Shown: piece after piece, positions 1 through 10,418 of the stretch
Position numbering within the stretch: position 1 is the stretch's first letter
Layout: each line of letters opens with the position of its first letter
NCBI GenBank assembly: GCA_028753945.1
Contig: JAPNXP010000010.1
Span: forward strand, 995,042 to 1,059,041
Length of the DNA stretch: 64,000 nucleotides
From: Hexactinellida sp. DTS-2022
Taxonomy: Eukaryota > Porifera > Hexactinellida
Direction: 5' to 3'
Made by a program: the position numbers and the translations under genes
The notes under the pieces: model-generated
What the model saw: only the letters and a program-made list of their open reading frames with translations
Database searches by the model: none
What the model was told of the DNA's origin: nothing

Positions 1-1
1 T

Positions 2-2663
2 AATGAACAGCTTACACAAGGAATCATGCTACCCATAAATCTCAAATCGGATATTTCTTTTTGCGAGCAAGGCCATAAATATAGTGAGAAAAATTTAGTT
101 GCAGTAAAGAAGGGCATCATTGTTTACACAGAAAATGATATACTTGACTTAAAAGAACATACAGGTATGTATAATTTATGTTGTTTTTACCTTTCCGATA
201 TTCAGACTTAATTTGTCATATATTTAGTGTATACTACAACCTGCGAAGGAAAGTGTAATTGCAAAGTTGTCTTTGAGGGTGATAAATATTTATTACTCAA
301 TGTTAACAATCGGTACTTCATCCATTATGGAGTCCTATACGAATACAGCGAATTTATGACTATGTCAAGGAATACACTTAATGGATACATGAGGTATGTA
401 TTTTCATAAAGTCTATGTACGTAATTTAAAGGTTAAATATCATCTTCCTATAATTTTAGAGCAAAGAATAATAAATTCCACAGGATGGGCAGAGAACTCA
501 GCTTTAGTTACCACATTTTGCAACACGGATGGAATGGATATTTACGAATGTTAGATATTAACTACACAAACAGCTTTATTTGCCCCAGGTGTAGAGATGC
601 TCCGGAATATTGGTTTTAGATGGAATCACAATGGGGACAATCAAAGAACTTCCTGATTCACAACAAGAATATGATGAGAATCAGAGATACCCATTAGTCC
701 CTATGTCAAAAAGATTATTCATTTCTGATCTAAAAAACAGAAAAAATGTCAGAGAATATTGTGCAAATGGATTGTTAGAAGGCGCATTTCATGCCATGAT
801 AAGTTCTCTAGAGTTCAAAGAATTTAGCGATTATTTAACAGGGTTGCCGTGGGAAGGGAATTTTCATTCCCATTCCCATCCCATTCCCACAGGATTTCTG
901 TGGGAATTCCCATAGGATTCCCACAGGATTTCCCATAGGATTCCCACAGGAAATCCCATAGGATTCCCACAGGATTCCCATAGGATTCCCACAGGATTCC
1001 CATAGGATTCCCACAGGATTCCCATAGGATTCCCATAGGATTCCCACAGGATTCCCAACATGTGGGAATTCCCATAGGATTTCCCACATGTGGGAATTTC
1101 CACAGGATTCCCACATGTGGGAAATCCCATAGCATTTACAATTTTACACAGGATTCCTACGTATGGGAATTCGCCTATATAGTGTTCATGAATCATTATG
1201 GTTTGTCTACAACCATAATGTACACTATGCTTTATTGGTAATATGATCTATATGAATGTGTGGAAATTCTATTGATAATCCTATGGGAATTCCCATAGGA
1301 TTCCCACAGGATTCCCACATGTGGGAATTCCCATAGGATTCCCATAGGTTTCCCACAGGATTCCCACATGTGGGAATTCCCATAGGCTAAAAATTTTCCC
1401 ATTCCCATCCCATATGGGAATTCTGTGGGAATTCCCACAGGATTCCCATACCCACGGCAACCCTGTTATTTAATCTTTGCTAATAGTGTTAGAGAAGAGA
1501 TTTATGCAGTTAACTATAGTTATCCCAACGCCAAAGTTGTCATCGAACTCTTGTTCCGATCCGAGCCGATTACTGGCCTATTTCCTATTTCAATTCTCGA
1601 TGATGAAGAAATGAAAGCTATTGTCCAGCTTTCTGATGGAACACCAATTAATCCAGGAATACTATTCGAGATTTGCGGAAAAATTTACACTTTCAAGTTA
1701 CTCATTAATTCGTTTTCTGAAGTAAATGAACAACTGAATACGGCGTTGACTCTTAATCCTCTTCTAGCTGGTTTGTTAAAGTCAATTCTGTTCAAAATTG
1801 AGGCACTCAATTCTCATAGAGATAGAAGGAAATTAGTTGAGGCAGCATCATCTAATAATTTTATTCAATACTTTCCAGCAATAGCAAGACGTTACAGGTA
1901 TCTTACTATATGTTAATGTGTACAAGTATGAACTCCTGTTAAATGATTTATCCAATAGATTACCTATTTATGAAGACGAGAATGAAGAGAAAAGTATTAA
2001 AAGATGTACAAAAGTATATCCAAAACACCAAAGGCTATCACCGGGACTGTTAGTTCTAGTTTGTAAGCACAAAGTATGCTACGGATTTGAAATTCTTCGT
2101 TCTAAAGAGTCCACAACAACCGTATTCAATCTATTGCTGACGTTATTTCAAACCCCCCACGTATAATTATATACGACAATGCGTGTAATTTACATAACAT
2201 ATGCATTATCAGGTTAGAACCTAGATCAAAATAATAAGTTCCCTCACAGATGAGAAAACTATCTCTAAAACATTTAGGCATAAGTTATGCAATTTTTTCA
2301 GTTGGATGTCCAATTCTATTAAAATTAGTAGAACTAGTTAGTACGTACTTTGTGCTTTCCCCTGGTGGTACGTTATCACCTAGTTTTACAGTATGAATCA
2401 ATTGTTATTTTAGAGATCCTCAACTTTTCAAAGATACAACATTCCTGGTTGACCGCTTTCACTGGAAGAATCATTGCTGCAACCCATCTTATTCTTTGAA
2501 ATCTGTCAAAAGTGAAGATTTCAAGAGAATTAATTCTCAAGTTTGCGAGCAATTATTCTCTACGCTCAGAAGAATATCTACTCAAGTATCTTTCATGCGG
2601 ATTGAAAACGTATTTTACAATGTCCGATATTTTTTGTATTCTTTGAATAAACAAGAATTATAA
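2..2663 (+). pseudogene. KDZ / HMGXB3-like transposase gene, 5'-truncated by window edge, disrupted
   Basis: The gene is open at the left edge. Short GT-AG introns lie at 165-227 (phase 1), 394-459 (phase 2) and 2213-2413; the last exon runs to TAA at 2661-2663. The C-terminal exon reads FLVDRFHW, NPSYSLKSV, CEQLFSTLRR and NVRYFLYSLN, the style of KDZ (Kyakuja-Dileera-Zisupton) transposases and the derived HMGXB3. An upstream CPRC pair precedes LDGITMG. Candidate DDE acids are D in LDG (619-621), D in YDNAC (2175-2177) and E in CEQLF (2547-2549); this assignment is inference. Breaks: a frame change near 608-615, a 627-bp MITE at 839-1465, a disrupted junction near 1898-1926, and a C6 run at 2153-2158 where one more C would restore the frame. 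It probably acted in DNA transposition. I cannot tell a transposon copy from a decayed domesticated gene. Confidence 0.75.
839..1465. mobile_element. hAT-type MITE filled with palindromic minisatellite
   Basis: Terminal inverted repeats are CAGGGTTGCCGTGGG and its complement. The flanking 8-bp duplicate TTATTTAA at 831-838 and 1466-1473 is perfect. An 8-bp duplication and CAGGG ends are hAT hallmarks. The interior is almost wholly a run of CCCATAGGATTCCCACAGGA-like monomers with palindromic TGTGGGAATTCCCA blocks, facing both ways. Long open frames inside it (Gly-Ile-Pro/Trp-Glu-Ser repeats) are only the array read as codons. It sits in an exon of the KDZ-like gene. Taking out the element and one duplicate rejoins the reading frame (DYL to IFANS). 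Confidence 0.9.
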
Positions 2664-2710
2664 AAATTATAATAAATTGAATTTAGTTCACTAAATCATT
2701 AAATAAAAAA

Positions 2711-2826
2711 ATCCAAAATTGCAGCTGTGCCGACGCATGTTCCTTTGGTGGCACTATATTTTTGTGTTGTTTATTGATAGTGCCTCCAAAGGAACATGCT
2801 GTCGGCGCAGGCTGCAATTTTTGATT
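2711..2826. repeat. Long-hairpin repeat, copy 1
   Basis: An inverted repeat with arms TCCAAAATTGCAGC.TGTGCC...GTTCCTTTGGTGGCACTAT and the complement, with a short loop. One arm carries the differences GACGCATG versus ACATGCTGTC, so the hairpin is imperfect at that point. Further copies are at 3588, 30856, 54361, 55559 and half of one at 59587. Confidence 0.85.
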
Positions 2827-3587
2827 TTTTTTCGCCAAGTCATCAACGCCCAAGGTGTGAAGAAGCATTTGTTATTTGGTCCGAGTCACAAGGAACGGTA
2901 GATAAATTTGAAGTTTGTTTCTATCATAAACCATCTAGAGTTTAATGTCATTCATTCATTATGTATTGATAATAAATTATATTATTAGTTAGTTATTTTA
3001 GCAATGTTATCCACGGTGATTTGAGTTTAGTCAACAAATTCCTTATATTATTATATTTTATTTAATCCATTGTATAGTAATACTACAATTAAATAGAAGC
3101 CAGCTGGAATTTATAAGTTGAATCAATTTAATTATCGCAAGTTGAAACAATAGTGAAAGCTTTAACAAGTTAAATCAATATAATTATTACAAGTTGAAAC
3201 AATAGAATTAGATTAAATATAATTATTACAAGTTGAAACAATAGAATTAGATTTAAGAGTTTTACTGAATCTCAAGTGTGAAGAAACACAGGAGATTGGC
3301 ACCCCAATTAAGGCACAAATCTAGGCCAAATTGAACATTTTTGATTTGCTAAAAGGTGTAGAATTTAATTCTCTATCAGTACATGTAAATTTTATCAAGC
3401 TCACTATTAATTATTTAATGCTATGAGCCATAATTAGTTTAAGTAGGTGTTAAAATTATTTGATCAAAAATCGTAACCCCAGGTGCAAATTAGACGTCGA
3501 CTCCGAACCTACATGCCAAGTTTCAGCCCTCTAAGTATATAGGTGTGGCCAGGGCACCTGCTACGGAGAAATAATAAAAATAAAAAA

Positions 3588-3705
3588 ATCCAAAATTGCA
3601 GCCTGTGCCGACGCATGATCCTTTGGTGGCACTATATTTTGTTGGTGGTTTATTGATAGTGCCTCCAAAGGAACATGCTGTCGGCGCAGGCTGCAATTTT
3701 GGATT
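3588..3705. repeat. Long-hairpin repeat, copy 2
   Basis: Same palindromic sequence as at 2711 with a longer loop (TTGTTGGTGGTTTATTG). It heads the second unit of copy A. Open frames across it on the minus strand (residues such as KKNPKLQPAPTACS) recur in every copy and are repeat translation, not protein. Confidence 0.85.
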
Positions 3706-4130
3706 TTTTTTCGCCATGTCATCATCACTATGAAGGTGTTAAAATATTTCAAAAGGTGTTACAGAAGACATCGACCCTTAGAGTGGTGCAAGTTTCCATT
3801 TAGTTCACTTCATTTTAGAGATATTCAAGTTTGAGTAGAATATAAGAGCTGATGACTCAGCATTTTTTATGTGAGTGTTGGGTCATCACCCAACTTCAAC
3901 TAACCCATTTTTAATATCGAATTAACAAAATTGTAAAACACATTTTTTTTACGATGTCATCATCACCTCAAGGTGTCAATACCCATTTGTAGAGGTGTTA
4001 CGTGGCATAAGGATCAATTGATAAATTCGAAGTTTGTTTCTATCTTATTTGAATTCTGAGATTTATGATATTTAATTATTTAGTATAAATAATTAATAAT
4101 ATTATTTATAATATAACACCAATTTCAATG

Positions 4131-4467
4131 TCAACTTACAATTATTAAAAAAAGGGCTTAACGGAATTGCACCAGATAGTTTTATAATTGAAGCTGGTGA
4201 AGTATCCGAAAAAGGGATAAGTAAAGCTGGGGAGCGTGGGTGATCGAGTTGCAGTCCAGATAAAACAATGGGAGTAGAAGGAATTGAATTGAAATTAAGA
4301 TCAAGAGAATTAGGTCCGGGAGAATTATTTTGAGATTGTTGCTGGCTGGAAATCACTGAAGGAATAGCAGTTGGATTTGTAAAATTTCATCGTTAAATTC
4401 AGTTTCCAATAGATCTTTATTTGTTTTTAAATGAATAGGTGACCTGTCTCTAAAACTCTCAGTTAAA
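4131..4467. other. Short non-repeat stretch with a proline/serine-rich minus-strand frame
   Basis: A minus-strand open frame (about 4102-4375) reads SQNNSPGPNSLDLN and is Ser/Pro-rich. It has no ATG in a good position and no domain. It faintly resembles the N-terminus of the minus-strand ORF at 25643-26059 (SSPPPNLESLDL). It could be an exon of a host gene beside the Ginger-like insertion. I do not call it a gene. Confidence 0.2.
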
Positions 4468-5639
4468 GCTCTGTTGTGTGGTATTTTGAGACGCTGTGGT
4501 ATTTTGAGACGCCTATGTGATACACTCTATACACCATGGATGTGCTATTGCAAATTAGACTGTGGTATTTTGAGACGCTGTGGTATTATGAGACGCAACT
4601 ATATAAGGCAAATTTTATCCACTCTACTATAAGTTTACTCTTTCATGTTATACTTAATTAATTGTGAATTTGAGACTTAGTATAACTCGTGAATTCTGGA
4701 TTTGATTTTCCAATCTACTGTGGTCATTTGAGGCGATGGTAGTGAAAAGAATTTTCCACTTTACAGATTAATTTATTATATAATTAATTGTTTATCTAAA
4801 TTTACTCTCTACTACAATAATGTATCCCTTTTAATTATCATAATTAAAGATTTAATTAAAATTCACTTGCTTTATTAAGAAGGTGTTTATTAATTAATGT
4901 ATTTATATTCTCCCTTGTTTATTAATTAATTAAAATACAATTATTACGTAGTAGCAACTCAACTTTATTTCATTAATTGACACAACAAACATCTAAATAA
5001 TAAAGTATACAAATTATTTTAGTTTCCAATGATATCCCCTCCACTTCTCGGAACCCTCCAGCTAAGTCTCCATGTTTTGCAGTTTTCTAATTTTCTCCAT
5101 AATTTTCATCCTGCCATACTCTCATCCTGCCATACTCTTCTCTCATTCTCCAGGTATCCTCTGCTCTTAATTAAAAGAATTAATGAGTTAAAATTGTTCG
5201 ACTGCATCTTGGCAGCTCGATCTGCTCTTCGGCTGATTCTGAATCTCTTCTGTCTCGTACGCATAAATCATTGAAACCATCCTAATTCAATAATTCCTAA
5301 ACTGTAACCTATTTATAGTTTATATGTTTATACATCTTTGATAATAGAAATACTCAACGAAGTAATCACGAATATCATTTCCATTGATCATTAAATTTGA
5401 TGTAATCCGAACTAACAGCTTATATTCTTGAATCAAATTCCGGAATTAAATGGAATGCGTTAGTTATGTATCACTTCCGATTATAAGAATTGAGGTAACT
5501 GGTTCCCAAAACGATCACTAAATTCGATATCTTGCAAATCTTAAATTTTTTCTATCTAAAGCATTTTGTTGGCTACAATACATCATATTTATAATTCTTA
5601 TAATTGATTGATTTAACTCTCTAATCCACTTGCCTTAAG

Positions 5640-5708
5640 GATATCTACCTCGATATGGGATTACCCGATATTATTCAACACGACCAAGGAAGAGAGTTTA
5701 CAAGTAAT
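5640..5708 (+). pseudogene. Integrase core exon (second catalytic Asp), opposite strand to the other exons
   Basis: A 23-codon exon follows an AG acceptor (ccttaag) and ends at a GT donor (aat|gtgagt). It reads GLPDIIQHDQGREFTSN, the D-x-G-x-E-F block of gypsy-type integrase cores and the second Asp of D,D-35-E. In content it would follow the minus-strand exon at 7300-7541, which stops near EEVIQNL. Its strand is opposite, so part of the element has probably been inverted, or it comes from a second copy. No exon with the final catalytic Glu was found. Confidence 0.65.
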
Positions 5709-5828
5709 GTGAGTTGCATAATAATTTTTCTACATTCTAATCAAATATTATCAGTGACATATTGTTAAATATTTATTTTTAATAATAGAAACGATATTAA
5801 TTAATAATTGTTATATAGCGCTGTAGTA

Positions 5829-5983
5829 CAGAGTTGTGGATTTGATTGATATTTCATTCAAATCCAAATCAAATCAAATCAAATCCAAATCAAATCCATC
5901 CAAATCAAATCAAATCATTTTCCTTTTAAAATGCATCAAATCCATCCAAATCAAATCCAAATCAAATCAAATCCACAACTCTG
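5829..5983. mobile_element. hAT-type MITE filled with AAATC/AAATCC repeats
   Basis: Ends are CAGAGTTGTGGATTTGATT and AATCAAATCCACAACTCTG. The 8-bp flank CTGTAGTA is repeated exactly at 5821-5828 and 5984-5991. The interior is a run of CCAAATCAAATC-like monomers that look like extensions of the inner end of the terminal repeat. It sits inside the Ginger-like element. Confidence 0.88.
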
Positions 5984-6061
5984 CTGTAGTATGCCATAAA
6001 AAAGAGTATCTAATTTCAGTACATATGTCTGGTTATAATTTGGTGGTTTAAAAACCCTCAG

Positions 6062-6252
6062 TCTCATGTAATGGGTAAATTGTCCTGAGCCTAGGTCCCG
6101 CTAATGGTGTCAAGAGATAAGTTAGGTGTTCTCAGGTAAGCTCTTGACATCCCTCAACCGTTAGGCTCGCGGTTGGGGAAAGGTACAGAGTGTGTTCCAA
6201 GTACACTCACAGCGAAACTACTCTTTAGTAGCTAGCTGCAGCCCTGAGGGAC
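6062..6252. ncRNA. GC-richer block with many stems; possible structured RNA or SINE head
   Basis: In otherwise AT-rich DNA this block contains several perfect or near-perfect stems. TGTCAAGAG (6108-6116) pairs with CTCTTGACA (6141-6149). CCTCAACCG (6152-6160) pairs with CGGTTGGGG (6170-6178). GAGTGT pairs with ACACTC (6188-6208), and CTACT with AGTAG (6218-6231). CCTGAG (6084-6089) can pair with CTCAGG (6131-6136) across the first stem, which would make a pseudoknot. It ends at a run of TTAA. I do not recognise it as tRNA, 5S, U1-U6, SRP RNA or a standard group I intron. Confidence 0.3.
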
Positions 6253-6971
6253 CAACCTACTATTTATTAATTAATTAATTAATTAATTAACACTACTTCA
6301 CAGCGCACAGCATAGTCAATTATCTTTCCATATAGCTTACTAACATGCAGTTATCAAGACATTTCATCTTATTACTCTGCGAGAAGAATCGAGCCTGAAC
6401 ATTGTACAAGCCAGAACAAGTAGTTCCCGTCCTGAATTTGTGTATTTTGATGGATTAGTTTTATATATATCCTTTACACGTTAGTTATGTGGTATATTTA
6501 TTACATCTTTCTGAAACTGTTACTCTGATATTTCCAATTAAATATATTAATAACAGATATCAATGCATAATGTAGTGGATAATCTTAATAACAGGGTGAT
6601 AAAAATAAATTTTAAACATTAATTGCTTTTATTTAGACAATTTTTATAATCAAAAATATAATCAGGGAGTAATAAGGTATGTATTGTAGCCAAACAAAGT
6701 GGCGAGAGAGAAATAAGATAATATACTAGTAGTTAGATAAATTAGATATCGTGTTACCTAGGAAGCTTTTTAAGCTTCCAGAATGTGTGCACTTGTCCCA
6801 AATTACGTTTTGAAAGTTTCATGACTCAGTTTTGTGCTACAATGATTTACAACTTACAACTATAAATACCACATGAAATATGCAAAAGTAATTACAACTA
6901 TAATGGATTCTTCAGACAGATACTATATTGAATTCATTTGAACAGATGCAAAAAGAACATGAGGGGAAAAA

Positions 6972-7127
6972 ATGAGCATGATGGAAGAGACATGTAAGAT
7001 GATTGATGAACATAAAGCGTATATAGATATGAAAAGGGCGGAATGGGAAATCGAGAAAAAGCATTTTAAAATAATCAGAAAATTAAAACAAACGATAATA
7101 CGATTGGGGGATATGGATTCAGATTAA
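6972..7127 (+). CDS. Small charged, coiled-coil-like ORF (51 aa), unrecognised
   Basis: An ATG-started frame of 51 codons ending GDMDSD, rich in Lys/Glu with hydrophobic spacing (MIDEHKAYIDMKRAEWEIE), consistent with a short helix or coiled coil. The sequence just upstream (EQMQKEHEGK) is of the same kind in another frame, so this may be the end of a longer, frameshifted exon. It lies inside the Ginger-like element. I know no family for it, and it may be non-coding. Confidence 0.25.
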   Translation: MSMMEETCKMIDEHKAYIDMKRAEWEIEKKHFKIIRKLKQTIIRLGDMDSD

Positions 7128-7866
7128 GTGTGGAATTATTTAATGAAAAGAAGAGTATTAGACTTTAGTTTGTATGTGTTTTTTTGTTAATTCATAAGAT
7201 TAAATGAAGTTGTGCTTTACTAGTATTTTAATTAATGGTATTATTTAATTAATTAATCTATAAGGGAAAATGCGTATAGCTTGACTAGATCCTGTCTTTT
7301 TAAAGATTCTGGATTACTTCTTCTGATGTCTTCGACTTGAGAGCGGCACTGCAACGTATTTGCTCAGATAACAAACAGTGACTAAAATGTGTTTATATCC
7401 ATCTTTGCTCTCAGAGAAATCACATATAAGGTCCATCCCTATATGTTTCCACGTTTTAGATGGAGGTGGGATTGGTTGGAGCTTCTTTTGCGGTTGTGGT
7501 GGCAAGGCCGCTGTCATCTGACATGTATAGCAAGTCCTTACCTTTAGTATACAAGAAAGTCATAATAATATGGCATTTTTTAATAATTTTGTATTAGTTA
7601 CAGCATCGATATTTAATTACACCATTATATAAAATTCGTAAATGGTTAATTGAAGTTAACTGTTATAAAAATAAATATAAAAACAATTGGGAATCTTGCG
7701 AAATCATGTTAGTTGCTATTAGTCGTCAAAATAAAATGCTTTACTAATTAGACAATCTAACTGAATAATTACGATTACAGCAAATGGATGATTCAACCAA
7801 ATGTTCCACTAACACTGCATTCTAATGCTATTTTGGGATGTACGTACATCAATTAGAATAGAAATA

Positions 7867-8090
7867 TAGTAGAACTCGATTAAGGCGTACCAGCCTTGGG
7901 AAACAAGACAGTACGTACTAACCGAGGCATGTCTTATCAGTATGCATAATCCACAGGTCGGAATACTGACTTGTTCAATTGTGTAAATACCATGTAAGGA
8001 TATACAAGTCTTCAAACATACTTAACGATAAGATAAAAGTATTTTGGTTGTCACGTACTCAGACAATCAAAACACTAACGGAGTTCTGCT
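7867..8090. repeat. pogo-like MITE remnant, related inverted to 57480-57660
   Basis: It starts TAGTAGAACTCGATTAAGG and ends GAGTTCTGCTGA. The part from about 7985 (gtgttttgattgtctgagtacgtg on the opposite strand) matches 57520-57650 in reverse. Termini and the TA-rich flank resemble the other AGTAGAAC elements here, but are worn. Confidence 0.45.
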
Positions 8091-8790
8091 GACAGATTTC
8101 TAGAAATAGAAATTGGTACGTCTGATTCGAGTATGTACTGAAATGAATTGATAATTGCAATGCAATTTACCCAGTAATTGTAAATTAAATCAAATGAATA
8201 TATCTACATAATATTACAAATTGATTTTAATTGAAAATAAATCGAACTAATAGTAGGTTAAGGGATATCATATATATAATACGTATATATTATATAATCG
8301 TTAGGAAATAGGCAAATTTTTCGTGCAGAAGTCAAAGATTAGATTGGTTTAAGTTGCAAAATGAGGACAAGGGTGGTCCAGTTGGCTATAATTTGAAAAG
8401 TAACTACTTTTTCCTATTTTGAGTAGATAACAGTTACCCTTATTACTTAAGCAATTTTAATTATAAAGACATCAAATACCTATCACATTGTTAGGGTAAA
8501 TAATAATAAAAACCCAATGAAATATAAACTAAAATAACTATATCAATTGTTCAAATAAATTTCATTATCATATTAACTTACATAATCTCGAACGTCAATG
8601 TGCATGCCTGTCCATGTGTATCTTTGCTGAACTGAATGAAGTGGCGTGAATCCCTGGATGACCAACTTGGTCATGGAACCTTTGATAAATATCATCCAAC
8701 TGAGACTTCAATGGAACTTCCAAATCTGTTTCTGTACCTCCCAGTTTAACTCTCTAAGGAGAATATTTATTAAAACTATTAAATCAAATA

Positions 8791-8891
8791 TAGTAGAACC
8801 TGCTAAGTATTAAGGACCAGGAAAGGACAGGGGAAAATGGCCGTTATAGACAAGTAACCGTTATACAGTGGCTGTTAAAGAGGATCTACTG
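8791..8891. mobile_element. Short pogo-like MITE
   Basis: TA-flanked short element with ends TAGTAGAACCTGCTAAGTAT and ACTGTATAACGG-like inner repeats, finishing GAGGATCTACTG followed by TA. It belongs to the CAGTAGAAC group seen at 33487, 47519 and 59545. Confidence 0.55.
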
Positions 8892-9461
8892 TATTTTAAT
8901 TTATATATAAATAATGGGATTATTTATTAGTATAGCGAGTCATTTTTGGGGTTTAAAAAATATATCTCACCATGAAAAGTGTGTCGGATCCTGCAATGAA
9001 ATAGGAGGACAGTTTACTTTTGTAATTCCATCTTGTTTGCCGTGAGTCTTGTACTGTCTCAGGATATTTTTGTTCGCGAAGAAACTGAATAATTTCTTGA
9101 TACTCTTCTGAATTCATTTGTAAATCAGTATAGAAATGATTGATTATTTGTGTTGATTTGTTTTGATTTGTTTGATGATTGAGTGAGTGTTGTGATAGTT
9201 GTAGACAAAGAGAGTGGATAAAATTTGCCTTATATAGTTGCGTCTCATAATACCACAGCGTCTCAAAATACCACAGTCTAATTTGTAATAGCACATCCAT
9301 GGTGTATAGAGTGTATCACATAGGCGTCTCAAAATACCACAGCGTCTCAAAATACCACACAACAGCTCTCTCACAAAGTTCTGGGTATAGATATTCGAGT
9401 ATTGATTGGACTACAATGAGTAATGTAGATCTGTCCAAATTCTTTGACTTTTTCAGAAAAG

Positions 9462-10087
9462 GTAAATCTTTAGGCCAAAATATAGGATGAAATTCGCTGT
9501 TCCCCCAAAAATTACGCGGGTTTCCTACAATAATTAAGTCATTTAAGTTAATTCTAGTCGAGTATTTTAGAATTACGATTTTACCATTCCAATTGATTTG
9601 AAATATTCCATTAGGAAAAGTAATTTTATTAAAACTCGATTGTTGTTTGTTTGTGTGTTTGTTTGCTTAGATTATATTAAAGTGATGGGGAATAGAAACC
9701 GCATTTATACGTATATGAGAAAAAAATTTCGAAATGTTATTATAGGTAAACAAGGATGCTGATTTCGAATTTCGCATTTAGAAATTTCAAAAATGAATAT
9801 TTACTGATGTTGTTTATCAAAAATAGGTAAACAAATTATGGAGAATTGGAAATGAACTAGAGACTAACTTCCATTTGTTGGATAAGCCTATAAGGTAAAC
9901 AAGTATGCTGACTACGAATTAATATTTTTTGGCTATTAAAAAAAGCGAGACCGAAGGGCTCGTAATTATATAAATTGCACGATATACTTTGTTGCAACTT
10001 TATATGATCATCAACTAATTTAGTTTCATGTAATATTGTTGAACAACACAGTTGAATCGTGCATGTTGGAAAAACAGGAAAACTCAC
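9462..10087. other. AT-rich non-coding stretch
   Basis: No credible gene. It holds a short GCGAGACCGAAGGGCTCGTA string (about 9946-9965) that recurs at 32366-32388, probably the end of a dispersed element. The first part could be intron for the short plus-strand frame starting at 9416. Confidence 0.4.
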
Positions 10088-10418
10088 TGGGTGCCTTTTG
10101 AGTAGCCCATGACAAAATCTTCCTCAATACCGAGACACTGAGTGATTTTAGATCTTGTTTTAGAAGATGCATCATTTCATCTTCTTTATCTAAAATGTAC
10201 GATGAGTCGTCTAGTGTTGTTGATCGCTCGAAAGTCAAAGATCTCCAAACTATTTCTTTGGTTTCAGAAATATGTTCCCGGAAATAATTGTTACCAATTA
10301 CTGATAATGCACCCTTCCAGGAGTACACTACGCCGATGGATTCTCCTGTAACCTTTTGGAATCTTTGGATTGCTTCTGATAAATGTTCCCTTGCGTTACC
10401 CTTGGTTATACGAGGCAT
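10088..10418 (-). CDS. First exon of an unrecognised gene
   Basis: An ATG at 10418 opens 110 codons, from MPRITKGNAREHLSEAIQRF to about SWATQKAP, up to a GTGAGT donor at 10087. The reading frame has a balanced composition, with helical-looking stretches (EDEMMHLLKQDLKSLSVSVL) and no low complexity. No domain is recognised, and no second exon could be placed downstream on the minus strand. It may be a host gene exon or an orphan transposon gene exon. The p53-like array lies about 240 bp upstream of the start. Confidence 0.4.

Larger units (their letters stand above)
2664..4130. repeat. Unclassified tandem/dispersed repeat, copy A (two units, hairpin-headed)
   Basis: Two units, each starting with the same hairpin (about 2711 and 3588, spaced roughly 880 bp). 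After the hairpin comes TCGCCAwGTCATCAtCacTA. Later blocks include a GAAACAATAGAATTAGAT motif (3130-3260) and the sequence CCCTTAGAGTGGTG. The same order recurs at 54361-56100, and the GAAACAATAG part recurs inverted at 30440-30720. I see no coding capacity, no obvious long terminal repeat and no clear target duplication. It may be a non-autonomous element that forms tandem arrays. The class is unknown. Confidence 0.6.
7300..9117 (-). pseudogene. Gypsy-type integrase (Ginger-like transposase), three minus-strand exons
   Basis: Exon 1 (9117-8971, 49 codons) starts ATG, reads MNSEEYQEIIQFLREQKYPE and ends at a GTGAGA donor. Exon 2 (8753-8582) carries the N-terminal zinc-binding region, FHDQVGHPGI, then after a +1 shift RYTWTGMHIDVRDY, next to a GTAAGT donor. 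Exon 3 (7541 to about 7300) continues VRTCYTCQ (the CxxC of the H2C2 finger), then WKHIGMDLICDF with the first catalytic Asp, then GYKHILVTVCYLSKY. The usual Asp of the DYxSK motif is Cys here. A further frame change follows before KSKTSEEVIQNL. Exon joins are in phase, so this was a spliced integrase gene. Two frameshifts make it inactive. The next block is on the other strand at 5640. Confidence 0.7.
4472..9364. mobile_element. Ginger-like DNA transposon, internally rearranged
   Basis: Two inverted end repeats of about 160 bp (4472-4625 and 9211-9364) begin TGTTGTGTGGTATTTTGAGA. The outer flank on each side is GCTC (4468-4471 and 9365-9368), a perfect 4-bp target duplication. Each end carries the 18-bp monomer TGTGGTATTTTGAGACGC in two tandem pairs. 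Inside are spliced exons of a gypsy-type integrase. A retrovirus-like integrase with inverted ends starting TGTNR and 4-bp duplications matches the published Ginger class. No reverse transcriptase, protease or long terminal repeat was seen, so an ordinary Ty3 element is unlikely. The element carries later insertions (5829-5983, 8791-8891). Confidence 0.65.

Noticed and set aside
824-1438. Several overlapping open frames of Gly-Ile-Pro-Trp-Glu-Ser type
   Set aside because: They are the GGGAATTCCCATAGGATTCCC array read in all frames; the same composition on both strands shows it is repeat, not protein.
2683-2901. Recurring peptide frames with KNPKLQPAPTACSFGG
   Set aside because: Present in each copy of the long hairpin repeat and overlapping on both strands; repeat translation only.
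5029-5274. Hydrophobic open frame with Leu/Ser richness
   Set aside because: Lies inside the Ginger-like element in AT-rich DNA; no domain, no splice context and no similarity to the integrase.
6062-6252. 5S rRNA, tRNA or U-snRNA gene
   Set aside because: Box A/B, Sm-site and known conserved stems are not found; reported only as an unassigned structured block.
4472-9364. Ty3/gypsy retrotransposon
   Set aside because: No long terminal repeats, reverse transcriptase, RNase H or protease found; the ends are inverted, not direct.
9416-9461. Short plus-strand exon (MSNVDLSKFFDFFRKG then a GT donor)
   Set aside because: Too short and without a second exon or domain; kept only as a note.
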